From Acrasis kona (taxonomy: Eukaryota; Heterolobosea; Eutetramitea; Acrasida; Acrasidae), in assembly GCA_026419775.2 (NCBI GenBank), contig JAOPGA020001659.1:1-36898 (forward strand): 36,898 bases of DNA, in the 5' to 3' direction. The position numbers were made by a program, and so were the translations under genes. The notes under the pieces were generated by a model. The model did not search any database, was not told the DNA's origin, and saw nothing but the letters and a program-made list of their open reading frames with translations. Of the stretch, positions 19,719-31,520 are shown in pieces; within the stretch, counting starts at the first letter, position 1, and each line of letters starts with the position of its first letter.

Positions 19719-21415
19719 ATGTCCATACAGTTGATCAACAACAACTCTGAGGTTGCATCGAAATCACAAGCACTAGCGATCAACATCAGTGCCTCGCAAT
19801 CATTGCTTGGCATCTTGAAGAGCAACTTGGGTCCACGTGGAACCTTGAAAATGTAAACATTAAAAAACACACATGAACCATTAACATTAAAAAAGGCTTG
19901 TTGGTGGAGCGGGAGACATTAGGTTAACCAAGGATGGAAATGTACTTTTACACGACATGGTAACATTCACACGTACATGTTGACACCAACTGACTTGTTT
20001 AGCAAATTCAACACCCCACAGCCGCACTCATTGCACGCACAGCCACAGCACAAGATGACATGACCGGCGACGGAACCACAACGATCGTATTGCTAATTGG
20101 TGAAATGCTAACACAAGCACAACGCTTCTTGGGAGAGGGCCTCCATCCATCCGTATTGATTGAAGGTCTGTACCTAGCAAAAGCAGAGGCACGTAACTTT
20201 TTGGTCACATACAAGGAACAAATGAAAAAGAATGTAAAAATTGACCGCGAAGTATTAAACAATGTCGCCAAGACTGCATTAAGAACAAAGCTACGCGGAG
20301 AACTAGCCGACCAAATTGCAGACATTGTAGTGGACTCCATCAATGTCATCAAGAAGGAAAATGAAATTGATTTGTTCATGGTCGAAATCATGCACATGGA
20401 ACACAAGACCGACAGCGAGACGCGATTCGTAAATGGACTCGTATTGGATCACGGAAGTCGTCATCCGGACATGAAGACCAACGTCAAGGATTGTTTCATC
20501 CTGACGTGCAACGTTTCGTTGGAGTACGAAAAATCAGAAGTGGCATCCACCTTCAGCGTGGACTCTGCAGAGAAGCGTCAGAAACTAGTCAGGCAGGAAA
20601 GAAAGGTCACCGACGATCGCGTACAAAAGATTATTGATTTCAAGAAGCAAGTGTGCAGCGGAGACGACAAGGACAAGAACTTTGTGGTGATCAATCAAAA
20701 GGGAATCGATCCCATCTCTTTGGATTTGTTGGCCAAGGCGGGCATATTGGCCCTGCGTCGTGCCAAGAGAAGAAACATGGAGAGGTTGACGCTGGCATGC
20801 GGCGGAGTGGCCGTGAATGCGTTGGAGGATTTGACGAAAGACGTATTGGGATACGCAGAGCACGTTTACGAAGTCACTCTGGGAGAAGAAAAGTATACAT
20901 TTGTGGAAGGCGTCAAGAACCCGCTGAGCTGCACCATCTTGATCAAGGGACCCAACAAGCACACCATCGCGCAGGTCAAGGACGCAGTCAGGGATGGACT
21001 TCGTGCGGTAAAGAACACGATAGAAGACGACGTCGTGGTGCCTGGCGCAGGTGCGTTCGAAATTGCGCTCCACGATCACTTGATCAAGTACGCCAACACT
21101 GTGGAAGGAAGAGCCAAGTTGGGCGTCAGGTGCTTTGCGGAAGCGCTCTTGGTGATCCCAAAGACGTTGGCACAAAACTCTGGGTTCGATGCGCAGGACA
21201 GCATCATTGCTCTGCAGGAGGTGCACCAGGCCGGACAGATTGCTGGACTGGACATTTACACTGGAGACGTGATCGATCCCGTACAAGAGGGCATCTTTGA
21301 TAACTACAAGGTCAAGGAACAGACGCTAGAAGCAGCCACTTTTACTGCCACTCAATTGTTATATGTTGACGAGATTTTAAGAGCTGGAAAAGTGCAAAAG
21401 CAATTACCACAATAA
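19719..21415 (+). CDS. CCT6: Chaperonin TRiC/CCT subunit zeta (CCT6)
   Basis: Three exons: 19719-19852, 19896-19959 and 20003-21415, with two 43-nt introns; 536 residues. It begins [20 protein letters not shown], with the group II chaperonin signatures [21 protein letters not shown] (split at 'KM'), [40 protein letters not shown] (nucleotide-binding GDGTT) and, near the C-terminus, [12 protein letters not shown]. The QIQHPTA and GAGDI wording points to the zeta subunit. It is one of eight paralogues in the double-ring cytosolic chaperonin that folds actin and tubulin. The coding sequence is notably more GC-rich in its second half than its neighbours, consistent with high expression. It ends 5 bp from the convergent acetyltransferase gene. 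Confidence 0.95.
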
Positions 21416-21420
21416 ACAAT

Positions 21421-22795
<1,375 letters not shown>

Positions 22796-23258
22796 TTCAG
22801 AATGTTTGTTGAACCTTTGTCAACTTTCACCGAGAAGATAAAAACAATAACGGAAATCCATAAACCACGTGATGATCTCAAAATAGCACATACATTAGAC
22901 TAATATCGTGACCTCAATGAAGAACGGAATAATGGTTTGTAAATCAAGAAAGATGGAGGACAGTAGACTTGATTGACGTTTCGAAATTCTTAAGGTTGAG
23001 GAGATGCAATCCACACTCAAGTATTCGTTATAATACTAGATGACTAAAGTTGTTTGTACATTTAAAACATTAAAAATATATACTTTGAACTATTGTGTTG
23101 CTCCATGACCACCTACAAATTCATAATTCTCATAGGGCATGGCTAAAGAAGTATGAGCAGCAAGGTTAATTATCACATTAAAGGGATGCATTTTAACAAC
23201 AGGTTCACACAAACATGGTATGACAATCATTAAATAAAATGAATATGTGTTTTTATGT
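22796..23258. other. Intergenic, includes a possible 46-codon ORF on the minus strand
   Basis: Upstream region of the acetyltransferase and downstream region of uL13. A 33-codon plus-strand frame begins at 22802 (MFVEPLSTFTEKIKTITEIH) and overlaps nothing known. The only better candidate is the minus-strand frame 23230-23090, listed separately. Nothing else is recognisable. Confidence 0.4.
23090..23230 (-). CDS. Candidate 46-residue microprotein
   Basis: An ATG-initiated frame beginning MIVIPCLCEPVVKMHPFNVI, followed by LAAHTSLAMPYENYEF and VGGHGATQ, ends with TAG. Composition is protein-like, with few of the residues typical of translated AT-rich spacer. It lies 28 bp beyond the stop of the uL13 gene on the same strand, so it could be a separate transcript, part of its 3' untranslated region, or the last exon of something unseen. 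No family recognised. Confidence 0.25.
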   Translation of the reverse strand: MIVIPCLCEPVVKMHPFNVIINLAAHTSLAMPYENYEFVGGHGATQ

Positions 23259-23966
23259 TTAGTATCCAAGAGCGGCTAATTGTTGTTGGATCTTCTTGAA
23301 CTCAGCACCTTCCGCAACCTTGCTCTCAGCTTGTTTCCACAACTTCAACTTTTGTTGTTTCTTTCTGAAGTACAAAACGGATGCCAACTTTCTCTTCTTT
23401 TCAAGGCTGGAAACTACTGCAGCTTGCTTCCATCCGACTGAGGCAGATAGGTTACCAAGACGAGTGATGGACGCACCTGGTCTTAAACGGGCAGCTCTTA
23501 AGGCAGCTGGTACACATACTCTCTTTGTTTTGACCAACTTGTTTGGAACACCTTCGAATACACGTAAATTTCTAAGTGCGGCAGCTCCGCGCTCGGTCTT
23601 GTATGGGATCATACCACGGATTGCCTTGTACAACATCCTTGATGGTGAGCGGTAGTGGAAGTGACCACGGGTTGGGTTGGTTAAATGTCTCTTGTGGAGG
23701 TAATCCATGAAAACGGCTAAAATATAAAGTAAGCACATCATTATAAGACAATTCAATTTTACCTCTGTTTCTGTTGATTGGTCCGGAGATGCTGATCTCT
23801 TCGCAACGAACAACGTCCTACAAGATACGTTCAATATTCAAAGTTCATACATTTTTATACTTACGATGCGACCTCCTGACAACAATTCCTTGGAGACTGC
23901 CTCAGCAAGACGACCTAATAAGTGGTCCTTGGCATCCACTACTTTTCTTCTGCTTGGGATTGACAT
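23259..23966 (-). CDS. RPL13A: 60S ribosomal protein uL13 (RPL13a)
   Basis: Three exons: 23966-23865, 23817-23763 and 23716-23259, with introns of 47 and 46 nt, the longest in the window; 204 residues against 203 in human. Order of family blocks: VVDAKDHLLGRLAEAVSKEL, VVRCEEISISGPINRNR, NPTRGHFHYRSPSRMLYKAI, RGMIPYKTERGAAALRNLRV, FEGVPNKL, then the basic eukaryotic C-terminal extension (RKKQQKLKLWKQAE). Structural protein of the large ribosomal subunit. The coding region uses G/C-ending codons more than its neighbours, as expected for a highly expressed gene. Confidence 0.96.
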
Positions 23967-24304
23967 GTTGCGTGTGTTATGACGTAGAGAGTTTTTTCAC
24001 AATTCAGAAAAATTTCTTTTCACCGGATTTCACAATTGGTTGATTAAATTACAAAATAAGATAATGACGGACAGGAGCAAAGACTGAAGATTGAGGACCT
24101 CATGGATACGCCCCGTACGACTATGTAACAATAAACAAATTCACGAAAAGAACGATTCATTTCTTTAGTTACGAAACAACCAAGCTGCGAAAGAACGATC
24201 TGCTAGAATTTATCAACGCCATCAACCTTCAACAGCAAAACAAATACGAGTACAGAAAAAACACATAGTTTAAACTTTAAAATAATTTATATACGATTAC
24301 ATTC
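23967..24304. other. Short gap between uL13 and the Q-rich gene with a plus-strand coding signal
   Basis: Holds the uL13 promoter on the left and the open frame 24101-24268 (listed separately) on the right. The last 36 bp separate two convergent stops. Confidence 0.4.
24101..24268 (+). pseudogene. C-terminal coding fragment of an unrecognised small protein
   Basis: A frame without its own ATG reads HGYAPYDYVTINKFTKRTIH, then FFSYETTKLRKNDLLEFINA and INLQQQNKYEYRKNT, ending TAG. It looks like real protein. Upstream the same frame continues as RTGAKTED, TGA, GP, HGYAPYDY: a single in-frame TGA at 24092-24094, and an ATG in another frame at 24064. Options are a frameshifted or stop-broken small gene, a missed upstream exon (an AG precedes at 24093-24095), or TGA recoding. 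I cannot choose. It is flanked by uL13 (divergent) and the Q-rich gene (convergent, 36 bp), a position that suits a small gene. Confidence 0.3.
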
Positions 24305-25666
24305 TTATTGTTGTTGCTTTACTTTGCCACTGTTCTTCCTCTTTAACACAAAAACGAATTGATTTACCGCTCTTCCTTTCCCTTTGCTTCTCTTATCTAC
24401 AGGCTTTTCAACTAATACTCTATCATCAGATTTGACATTACCGGAGTCTCCATTGTTGGCTTTATTTAAAACCGTCAATGAACCGATAACGGGCGCACTG
24501 TCATGTCTCGAAAGTGTTTTAGTAAATGACCCCTTGTTGATACCTGACCCCTCACCAGATGCCCTCTTTTCAATTTGAGTGTTAAACAAATGGTCATTTG
24601 ACGTCCTCCTTAGTAGTGTAGGGTTAAAATCTGTCTTCTTTTCTTCCTCCACTAGAGACTGTTTCCTCATTTGAAGATTCTTTTTTCTTTGTGGCAAAAT
24701 TAGACTCAATAACGACCTAGCTCTACCATTGACTGTGGCCTTAGGGCTAACGTTGTTCCTAATGTCGTCTATTACATTTGTCGGGGAGCCTTCACTACCT
24801 GCAACGGGCGAGGCGCCATGTTGGTGGACGATGTGATGTTGAAACTGTTGCATTTGTTGAGGGTGTTGTTGCTGCTGTTGTTGCTGTTGCATCTGATGCA
24901 TTTGCTGCAACATTATCTGTTGTTTGTTCCTCATTTGTTGTTGTTGGAAACCATTGTTGTACGTGCTTGTCATTTGTTGGACGTTAGCACTTGATGGTGA
25001 TGAGTTTGGGAACAACTCTTGTTCATTATCAAACAAGCTATCCGTGTCAATGTCAAACGGAGTTGCATATGAGGTTGTGGATGAAGGGCCTGCTGAATAA
25101 GTTTGTGGACTAGGAGCGCTTGGAGACGAGAGGAAGTGTGTGCCGCTTACTTGTTGTGTAAGCTGCTCAACCGGCGACATGGCAGTTGAAGGGTAGGGAG
25201 CGGCTACCTTCTCTTTCCTTGTGAACCGCATATTCAGCCCTTGTTTGTTCTGGTTGAATTGGTGGTTATTATGCTGCACTTGCTGTTGGATGTATTGCTG
25301 AGGGGCTTGTTGGACGTAGTTTACATTTTGGTAGTTGGATACTGTTTCAGTGAAACCATACTCATGTTGGTAGTTTGGGGAAAAGTGTTGTGGACTGGCA
25401 GGGGAGTTCACACTTTGGACCTGATAGGGGTAGGAATAACCGTTATTGTCTTGCTGTTGGTAGTTTTGGTATTGGGAGTAGTTTTGTTGTTGGCTCTGAA
25501 CACCAGACAAGTTGTCAACATTTATGTGAAATGACTGCTCCGGTTGGTTTATCTGCCCGTAGTCCTCATAGGAGTTATACCCCATATTTAACTGAGCTTT
25601 AATCATAGACTCAATGTCATCGTCTTGTATGAGGTAGGAAAGGTTACTATTACTTGCTTCAGTCAT
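24305..25666 (-). CDS. Q/N-rich low-complexity protein, unknown function
   Basis: A 453-residue single exon. The first 330 residues are dominated by Q, N, S, Y and P with a polyQ run (about residues 254-262, within MHQMQQQQQQQQHPQQMQQF) and spaced Y/N/Q patches such as QQQNYSQYQNYQQQDNNGYS, a prion-like composition. A short acidic N-terminus (LIQDDDIESMIKAQL) could be an amphipathic interaction motif. The final 120 residues are basic (RARSLLSLILPQRKKNLQMR, VLVEKPVDKRSKGKGRAVNQ) with several Arg-x-x-Ser sites (RRTS, RHDS) suited to basophilic kinases. No folded domain is recognisable. This type of protein is often a transcription coactivator or RNA-granule component, but that is inference only. 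Confidence 0.7.
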   Translation of the reverse strand: MTEASNSNLSYLIQDDDIESMIKAQLNMGYNSYEDYGQINQPEQSFHINVDNLSGVQSQQQNYSQYQNYQQQDNNGYSYPYQVQSVNSPASPQHFSPNYQHEYGFTETVSNYQNVNYVQQAPQQYIQQQVQHNNHQFNQNKQGLNMRFTRKEKVAAPYPSTAMSPVEQLTQQVSGTHFLSSPSAPSPQTYSAGPSSTTSYATPFDIDTDSLFDNEQELFPNSSPSSANVQQMTSTYNNGFQQQQMRNKQQIMLQQMHQMQQQQQQQQHPQQMQQFQHHIVHQHGASPVAGSEGSPTNVIDDIRNNVSPKATVNGRARSLLSLILPQRKKNLQMRKQSLVEEEKKTDFNPTLLRRTSNDHLFNTQIEKRASGEGSGINKGSFTKTLSRHDSAPVIGSLTVLNKANNGDSGNVKSDDRVLVEKPVDKRSKGKGRAVNQFVFVLKRKNSGKVKQQQ

Positions 25667-26388
25667 GGAGTATTCTTGTTCTGTAACGATTCAGTTTTTT
25701 ATTTTCTTGATGATTTTATGACGTGTGATGACGGTTTATTCATTGTACCTCTACTGTTCAAAAAGTCATGCGTCAATCGGCTCTGTTTAGACGTATGTTA
25801 ACCATATTAGGTACATTTACCCCTCATTGGTATATGTTCAACAAGCTTGTTTAAATTTGTTGCTATGGAGCAAGTTTATTACTAACAAATCGAACACATA
25901 CTACTATTGATACAATTCTTTGTTTGGTACTGTTTCCCACTTCTCATAAGGAAGAGATGTTCGCGAATGGTATCAAGTGAGCGCCGTTTCACATAAAATT
26001 ATAATTGCTCACCAAAAAAATTCTTCTTTTATGTGGAGTATCGCAGGATAGGTTGAGATCGACAATTGCTTTTATTATTTTTGTCGTCGTCAAAATCAAT
26101 CTCCATTATATCTATTCCCGTACTCGACTACTTTGTTGTTTATGTATTACTTTTAGATTTTCAGGACAGCTCAAAACCAAGAGTCAAAGCAATTGTATCA
26201 ACACATTGAACTATCAATTTGCAGGGCGTGTTTACCAGCGCAACTTCAATTGTTTGGATTTTACGTCAGATTTAGTCACAGTTACATGTGATATGGCCTG
26301 AGATTGCAGCCTATTGGATATATGTTGACCGTATCGCATTACGTAAATATTGGTAAAGATTTGTAACAGTCAATTTGTAGATTTTGAC
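25667..26388. other. Intergenic between divergent Q-rich and ankyrin genes
   Basis: 720 bp without a convincing gene. A plus-strand frame at 26005-26301 lacks homology marks and a clear start. 26360-26381 could contain a short 5'-UTR intron (GT near 26351, AG at 26379-26380) just before the ankyrin ATG. Mostly AT-rich upstream sequence of both genes. Confidence 0.4.
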
Positions 26389-26983
26389 ATGTCCAAACTA
26401 GAAAGGTTAGATGTGTTAGAGAGGGCTCTCCGACATGCTGATTTCAAAGCGACAATAGATTTATTAAAGCAAAGTTCTTACACATCAATTCTCAATGAGC
26501 AGAACAATCATGGAATGACCCCCTTACACACATTATGCTCAAGACCTCTTATGGACCCTGATGTAGTTAAACAAATTACTATAGTGCTACTTAAGAGTGG
26601 GGCATCAAAATCTCTTGAGAAAGTGGACGATGAAGGATACACGCCCATCCATTACGCGACTTTGAATGGATACTTGGATGTTGTCAAAATTATGATTGAA
26701 AATGGTAAGTTCCATTATTGTTCACAAACTCAAGTATTAGGTGCATCTGTCTTGGCAAAAACAAACTTCAAGTTCACACCACTACACAACGCTGTATCTT
26801 CACAAAACGTCAAATTAGTAGAGTATCTATTATCAACAAAACGTAAGAATTAATCCTTTTAAAATTCTCACCAACTAAGAATGTGATCTCAATGCGATAA
26901 ACGAGTTTAATGCAACACCTTTGGAGTTAGCGATACTTCATCAACAAAAAGAAATTACTGATTTACTACAAGCGGCTAAATAA
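26389..26983 (+). CDS. Ankyrin-repeat protein
   Basis: Three exons: 26389-26704, 26741-26842 and 26880-26983, with introns of 36 and 37 nt; 173 residues. The first intron is a multiple of three and is open, so an unspliced frame exists, but splicing restores a canonical repeat junction (ENGASVLAKTNFKFTPLHNA). Repeats: NNHGMTPLHTLCSR (about 47-60), DDEGYTPIHYATLNGYLDVV (about 83-102), KTNFKFTPLHNAVSS, and a last one EFNATPLELAILHQQKEITD. About four ankyrin repeats fill the whole protein, a scaffold for protein-protein contacts. Partner unknown. Confidence 0.85.
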
Positions 26984-27242
26984 ACTTTTTGCAAAACATT
27001 TAATTTGTTCATTTGTTGATGAATCACCAAATAGGCACAGTGAGTGTTGCAATCTTACATTACTTTATTGCACAGAGAGCGGAGGCCTCCAATTTATTCA
27101 AAAATGGTTTCACATTTCTTAATTCATCTTCAAACTTCCTCCCGTTCGGCTACCCGAGCAAACTTGTTGATTCTTGATGGTCAAGATGAACATGAAATGA
27201 ATTACATCAAATTGTAAAATATTTAATGATGTCATTCTGACG

Positions 27243-28766
27243 TTATTCTTCTAAAATAGCCTTCCATTTATCATCGGTAACCAACTTTCTCCATTCTAGT
27301 GGTACAAACATATAATGATTAACACTGGTACCATCATGATCACGTATCGCTTTCCATAGTCTCTTTAAATAATTATTTTCATCTAGAAAATTCTTAAGCT
27401 CTTGTGAGTGATTGTTCACTATAAAGTCTAGCCACTTCATCGCTTTATTATGGGCTAGATAGTCGTTGCCGTTCATACTGAAGCTGTAAGTAACGAAGTA
27501 AACAAGACAAGGATCAAAGTGTTGTGGTAAATCATTGTTGCTTAACCACTTCTTAAAATGAGCGACTAAAAAGGATTTAGGAGACACAAGATATCTTTTA
27601 AAACAAGTATTATCAATTTCTTTAAGTATGTCTACGCTAGCAGGATCAAGGTCTTTTAGCCTCCGTTCATGTAGGTCACGTATACTTTTAATGAGAATTT
27701 CGTTTAAGTTTTGGTAAAAGGGGTCATTCTTTTGGACGCCACTCAGTCCTCTATGGTTTGTTTCATGTTCATAATCTCTTTTGTTTTGTATGCATAATAT
27801 TGATTTTAAGCACTTGTCTTGTATTTTATCAAAACCCACATCTTGACACTGCTTTAGTAACCAAAAATAAATTGACTGGTCATAACTAGGAAGACACTTT
27901 TCTATACACTTTGCAACAACAGATAAAACTTGCACATCATTTATTGAGTGCTTGGACTGCATCTCTTTAAGTATTTCATGCATCTTATATGAGCTGCTGT
28001 TAATGGCTAAGGAAGTACTAATGGACGCATATCCAATACTCGTAAGATTAATGTTCTTCTTTAAGCAAATAACTACAAGCTTTATCAAAGAAATATCGTT
28101 TACGATCTTTTCATTACGTTGTATACCTCTATGATGTTCGTAAAGAGGTGTACCTGATAAAATTGGTTTTAACAACAATATGTAGTCAAAGGTGTTGGGA
28201 CTCCAAAACAACCTATTGACAAAAGACTTTATTAAAGACAATGAGCTATTGATTGGATTCGATGCTTTGTGCACAAACTCAGCAAATTCCCAAGATGGCC
28301 AATCTACTAATTTCAATACTTGACCAGAGCATTTATAGATGACAGCATTGTAGTTTTGTGTGAAATATTCTAGTTGGTTAATAATACGTATCACAGCGAG
28401 AATGCCCTCGCAGTCATTGATAATTGATTCGTTTATTGTAGAGGCGCATAAGTCTAGCAGAGCATTTGTGTTTGATAGCTTAGAGTAGTCAATATCATAG
28501 CCACAATAACTCTTCTTCCTACTAAATGTCACGAAAAAAGATCTCATTACCAGCGGGGACTTCTTCAGTGCTGGGTTGTCCAGTAAAATCTTTAGAAATT
28601 CAGGGAGTACTTGATTTAGTAAAAGAATTTCTGAGCGCCTAAGGTCTTGTACTCGCTTCAAAAGCGCAAGTACTTTTGATTCCACGTCTTCTGACTCTTG
28701 GATGTTTGAAATCTGCAATAGAATATCATCTGCTAGGTCTTTCTGGACCTTGAATATGGGATGCAT
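27243..28766 (-). CDS. Helical protein of unknown function
   Basis: A 507-residue single exon starting MHPIFKVQKDLADDILLQIS. Secondary structure by eye is almost all helical with leucine-rich segments (LALLKRVQDLRRSEILLLNQ, LPEFLKILLDNPALKKSPLV), suggesting an alpha-solenoid. No signal peptide, membrane segment or known motif is visible. A conserved-looking end reads VPLEWRKLVTDDKWKAILEE. I do not recognise the family. Codon composition matches the neighbouring genes. Confidence 0.7.
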   Translation of the reverse strand: MHPIFKVQKDLADDILLQISNIQESEDVESKVLALLKRVQDLRRSEILLLNQVLPEFLKILLDNPALKKSPLVMRSFFVTFSRKKSYCGYDIDYSKLSNTNALLDLCASTINESIINDCEGILAVIRIINQLEYFTQNYNAVIYKCSGQVLKLVDWPSWEFAEFVHKASNPINSSLSLIKSFVNRLFWSPNTFDYILLLKPILSGTPLYEHHRGIQRNEKIVNDISLIKLVVICLKKNINLTSIGYASISTSLAINSSSYKMHEILKEMQSKHSINDVQVLSVVAKCIEKCLPSYDQSIYFWLLKQCQDVGFDKIQDKCLKSILCIQNKRDYEHETNHRGLSGVQKNDPFYQNLNEILIKSIRDLHERRLKDLDPASVDILKEIDNTCFKRYLVSPKSFLVAHFKKWLSNNDLPQHFDPCLVYFVTYSFSMNGNDYLAHNKAMKWLDFIVNNHSQELKNFLDENNYLKRLWKAIRDHDGTSVNHYMFVPLEWRKLVTDDKWKAILEE

Positions 28767-28889
28767 TGTTTTCAGTGTAATTGTTGGTTCCGAACGAAAC
28801 GTTTCTTTTTATAATTGTTCATCGTACCGGCGAAGTTGCCAAGAACTTCTATTGTAAAGCAACAACAAAAACATGAGAAAAATAAATCT

Positions 28890-31520
28890 TTATAAAATTT
28901 TAATTCTTGCACTGACTTCATTTGATGGTTGAGTTCCAGTCAAAGTAACCTTAAAATCTCCAGCGCTCACTACCAATTTTCCGTCCCTAAATCTCTCAAA
29001 GCTTTGATTCGAAAGCTCCAACTCTACCGTCATGTTCTTTTTTGATTTCACATGAACCCTCTTAAATGCAACCAACGTCCCATGTTCATTCTTAAAATCA
29101 TCATTTCCACTTTCGCTCTTTGCAAATGCCATGGCAACATAATCACCATCTCTATCGCCAACGTTCTCCACGTTTAATTTCCACGTCCATCTCGTTACCG
29201 GTCTATATAATTCCACAACGTCGTCGATGGATTGATGGGATGTGACTTTAAATGTAGTATAGCTCAATCCATGTCCAAACTTGTACACTGGTTCTATTTG
29301 CAAGTATCTATAGGTTCTTCCTGGATAAGGTCTCATGTTCATGTTGGTTAATGGTATCAAATCAATGTACTTGTTCGGATAAAACGTAACCGGTAATCTA
29401 CCTCCAGGATTGTATTTTCCAAAAATCACATCAGAGATGGCTCGTCCTGCACTTTGACCTCCATACCATGCTTCTACGATTGCGCCGATTTTATCGTTCG
29501 ATTTCAATTCCGAAATGTCGATGGGACCTCCATTGACCAACACGACAATGATTGGTTTTTTGCTGTTTTTGGTCAACTCGGAAATTAACTCCGATTGAAC
29601 TCCGGGGAAAGAAATGCTCTTACGATCTAATCCTTCCGATTCAATTTGTTGATCGATGCCACCTACATAAACAACAACGTCTGATGATTTGGCCAGATCG
29701 ATTGCCTCTGCAAAGTGAGTGGTGTCATTTGAATTCACATCACATCCTTTCGCATGGGACACTTTTTGAAAATCGGATCGAATGCCCTCTAGAGCAGTAA
29801 TGACGAACGGCGGTTTGCCTTGATAATTGCCCCAATAGACATCCTTTCGATCAGCATTGGGTCCGATCACTGCAATTGATTTTAATGATGATGCATCGAT
29901 GGGTAATGTTTGTCGATCGTTTTTCAATAGAACGATACTTTCTTGAGCGGCTAATAACGATATGGATTGTGAGTGTGGCGAATTGATTTGATCCATCTTG
30001 ATGGATTCCCATGGATTCGAATCACGATCGAACATTCCCAATTCGATGCGTTGCGTGAATAAACGAGTGATGGCGAGATTTAAATCTTGTTGATTGATGC
30101 GATTTAATTCCAACGCTTTTGGTAATGCGCCATAAAATGTTCCACAGTCCAAATCGGTTCCTGCCTTGAGGGACACTGCGCATGCTTCGTAGGTTGTGTT
30201 TCTGTAGTGATGTGAATCATAAACGTTTTGAATGGCATCGCAATCCGAAACGACGTATCCATTAAAGTTCCATTCTTGTCTTAATTTTGTTTGTAGTAGG
30301 AATGGATCGGCACATGCAGGTACTCCATTAATTGCATTGTAACTACACATGATTGATTTGACTTTTCCTTCCACCACGCAGGCCTTGAACGCTGGGAAAT
30401 AAGTTTCTTCCAAATCTTGCGAGTCGACGATGGCATCGAACATGTACCTTTGGTAACCTCCCCAATCTTCCAAGCTGTAGGCAGCAAAGTGTTTGCATGT
30501 GGTGACCACCTTTGTGAATTGATCATTTCCTTCTTGCATTCCTTTTGCGAAATTAATTGCATATCTTGACGATAAATGTGGATCTTCGCCTGGTGTTTCT
30601 TGTCCTCTTCCCCATCTTGGATCTCTGAAAATGTTAATGTTGGGCGCCCAGTAATCTAGTCCTTGTATGCCTTCGTTCGCTAGGGCTCTTGCTTCTGTTG
30701 AAATGATTCTGGCCATCTCTAAAAACATTGATTCGTTGAAACCTGCTCCTAGGCCGATGATTTGTGGAAACATTGTGACTACATCTTCGGTGCTCATTAC
30801 TCCATGAAGGGATTCGCTCCACCAATCATATCTGGCTATTCCTAATCTTGGAATGGGAGGTGCGATGGATAATAATTGGGCCATCTTTTCTTCATTCGTC
30901 ATTCTTGAAGCAATGTCTTTTGCACGTTGTTCGGATGTGAGTTTGCGATCGCACATGGGAAGATCTGCAATGAGAGAATCTTTTCGGTCGCATTGCCATG
31001 TGGTTGCATAGTCTAAACATAGACCTAATGCTAATGACTTTATTGTTTTTGATTTTGGATCATACTTCCATCTTTGAAAATCATAACCCTCTTTACAAGG
31101 TAGGAACAGAGCAGGTGTTCCGAAATACTTCTTGTCGGCACTGGGTACCACGGCAGTTAAACATGTCTTTTTGGAATCAGTAAAAAGGCTGTTTGCTTTG
31201 AGAGTGGGCCTATTCTTCTCACTTCTTGGAGCGGACCTGAAGTTCTTTGTCTTGGTGTTTGAAATGGTCAAAGTAGTTGCGTCATAGACGAATGTTTGAG
31301 ATTCTTCTCCTGTACAGTGCCTAAAAAAGAATGTTGCATCATTGTCTACTTGGAAGCACTTGTCGGGAACATTTGGATTTGAAAATTGGTTACCAATTAT
31401 ATTAAACTGTTGTCCCTTGTTGTTTGGAAGACAGCTCCAAAGAGCGGCAGTGGGTTGTTGAGGTGGATAAGCATAAATGAGTACTATAATCGCACATAGC
31501 GAAACTATGTGTCTGATCAT
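28890..31520 (-). CDS. Secreted GH3 beta-xylosidase/beta-glucosidase with N-terminal lectin-like domain
   Basis: An 876-residue single exon. A signal peptide is visible (MIRHIVSLCAIIVLIYAYP). Residues about 25-185 resemble a ricin-B-type trefoil (CFQVDNDATFFFRHCTGEES, YDFQRWKYDPKSKTIKSLAL, GLCLDY). From about 195 the GH3 barrel starts: MTNEEKMAQLL, RYDWWSESLHGVMS, FAKGMQEGNDQFTKVVTTCKH. The catalytic nucleophile is the Asp of GYVVSDCDAI (about residue 426). The second GH3 domain includes AVIGPNADRKDVYWGNYQGK and VYVGGIDQQIESEGLDRK. A fibronectin-III-like domain ends the protein (WKLNVENVGDRDGDYVAMAF). SDCDAI and TDLDCGTFY are typical of the beta-xylosidase branch. It probably digests plant or fungal cell-wall glycans outside the cell or in food vacuoles. 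Confidence 0.93.
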   Translation of the reverse strand: MIRHIVSLCAIIVLIYAYPPQQPTAALWSCLPNNKGQQFNIIGNQFSNPNVPDKCFQVDNDATFFFRHCTGEESQTFVYDATTLTISNTKTKNFRSAPRSEKNRPTLKANSLFTDSKKTCLTAVVPSADKKYFGTPALFLPCKEGYDFQRWKYDPKSKTIKSLALGLCLDYATTWQCDRKDSLIADLPMCDRKLTSEQRAKDIASRMTNEEKMAQLLSIAPPIPRLGIARYDWWSESLHGVMSTEDVVTMFPQIIGLGAGFNESMFLEMARIISTEARALANEGIQGLDYWAPNINIFRDPRWGRGQETPGEDPHLSSRYAINFAKGMQEGNDQFTKVVTTCKHFAAYSLEDWGGYQRYMFDAIVDSQDLEETYFPAFKACVVEGKVKSIMCSYNAINGVPACADPFLLQTKLRQEWNFNGYVVSDCDAIQNVYDSHHYRNTTYEACAVSLKAGTDLDCGTFYGALPKALELNRINQQDLNLAITRLFTQRIELGMFDRDSNPWESIKMDQINSPHSQSISLLAAQESIVLLKNDRQTLPIDASSLKSIAVIGPNADRKDVYWGNYQGKPPFVITALEGIRSDFQKVSHAKGCDVNSNDTTHFAEAIDLAKSSDVVVYVGGIDQQIESEGLDRKSISFPGVQSELISELTKNSKKPIIVVLVNGGPIDISELKSNDKIGAIVEAWYGGQSAGRAISDVIFGKYNPGGRLPVTFYPNKYIDLIPLTNMNMRPYPGRTYRYLQIEPVYKFGHGLSYTTFKVTSHQSIDDVVELYRPVTRWTWKLNVENVGDRDGDYVAMAFAKSESGNDDFKNEHGTLVAFKRVHVKSKKNMTVELELSNQSFERFRDGKLVVSAGDFKVTLTGTQPSNEVSARIKIL

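Noticed and set aside
20585-21300. Long frames in other phases inside CCT6 (233 codons minus, 215 codons plus)
   Set aside because: They are shadows of the GC-richer CCT6 coding sequence; the zeta frame explains the region fully.
22802-22903. 33-codon plus-strand ORF next to the acetyltransferase start
   Set aside because: Short, no homology marks, and lies in the promoter of the divergent gene.
24835-24915. CAA/CAG-type repeat
   Set aside because: Explained by the polyglutamine region of the Q-rich protein; not a separate repeat element.
26005-26301. 98-codon plus-strand frame
   Set aside because: No family features, poor start context and composition like translated spacer.
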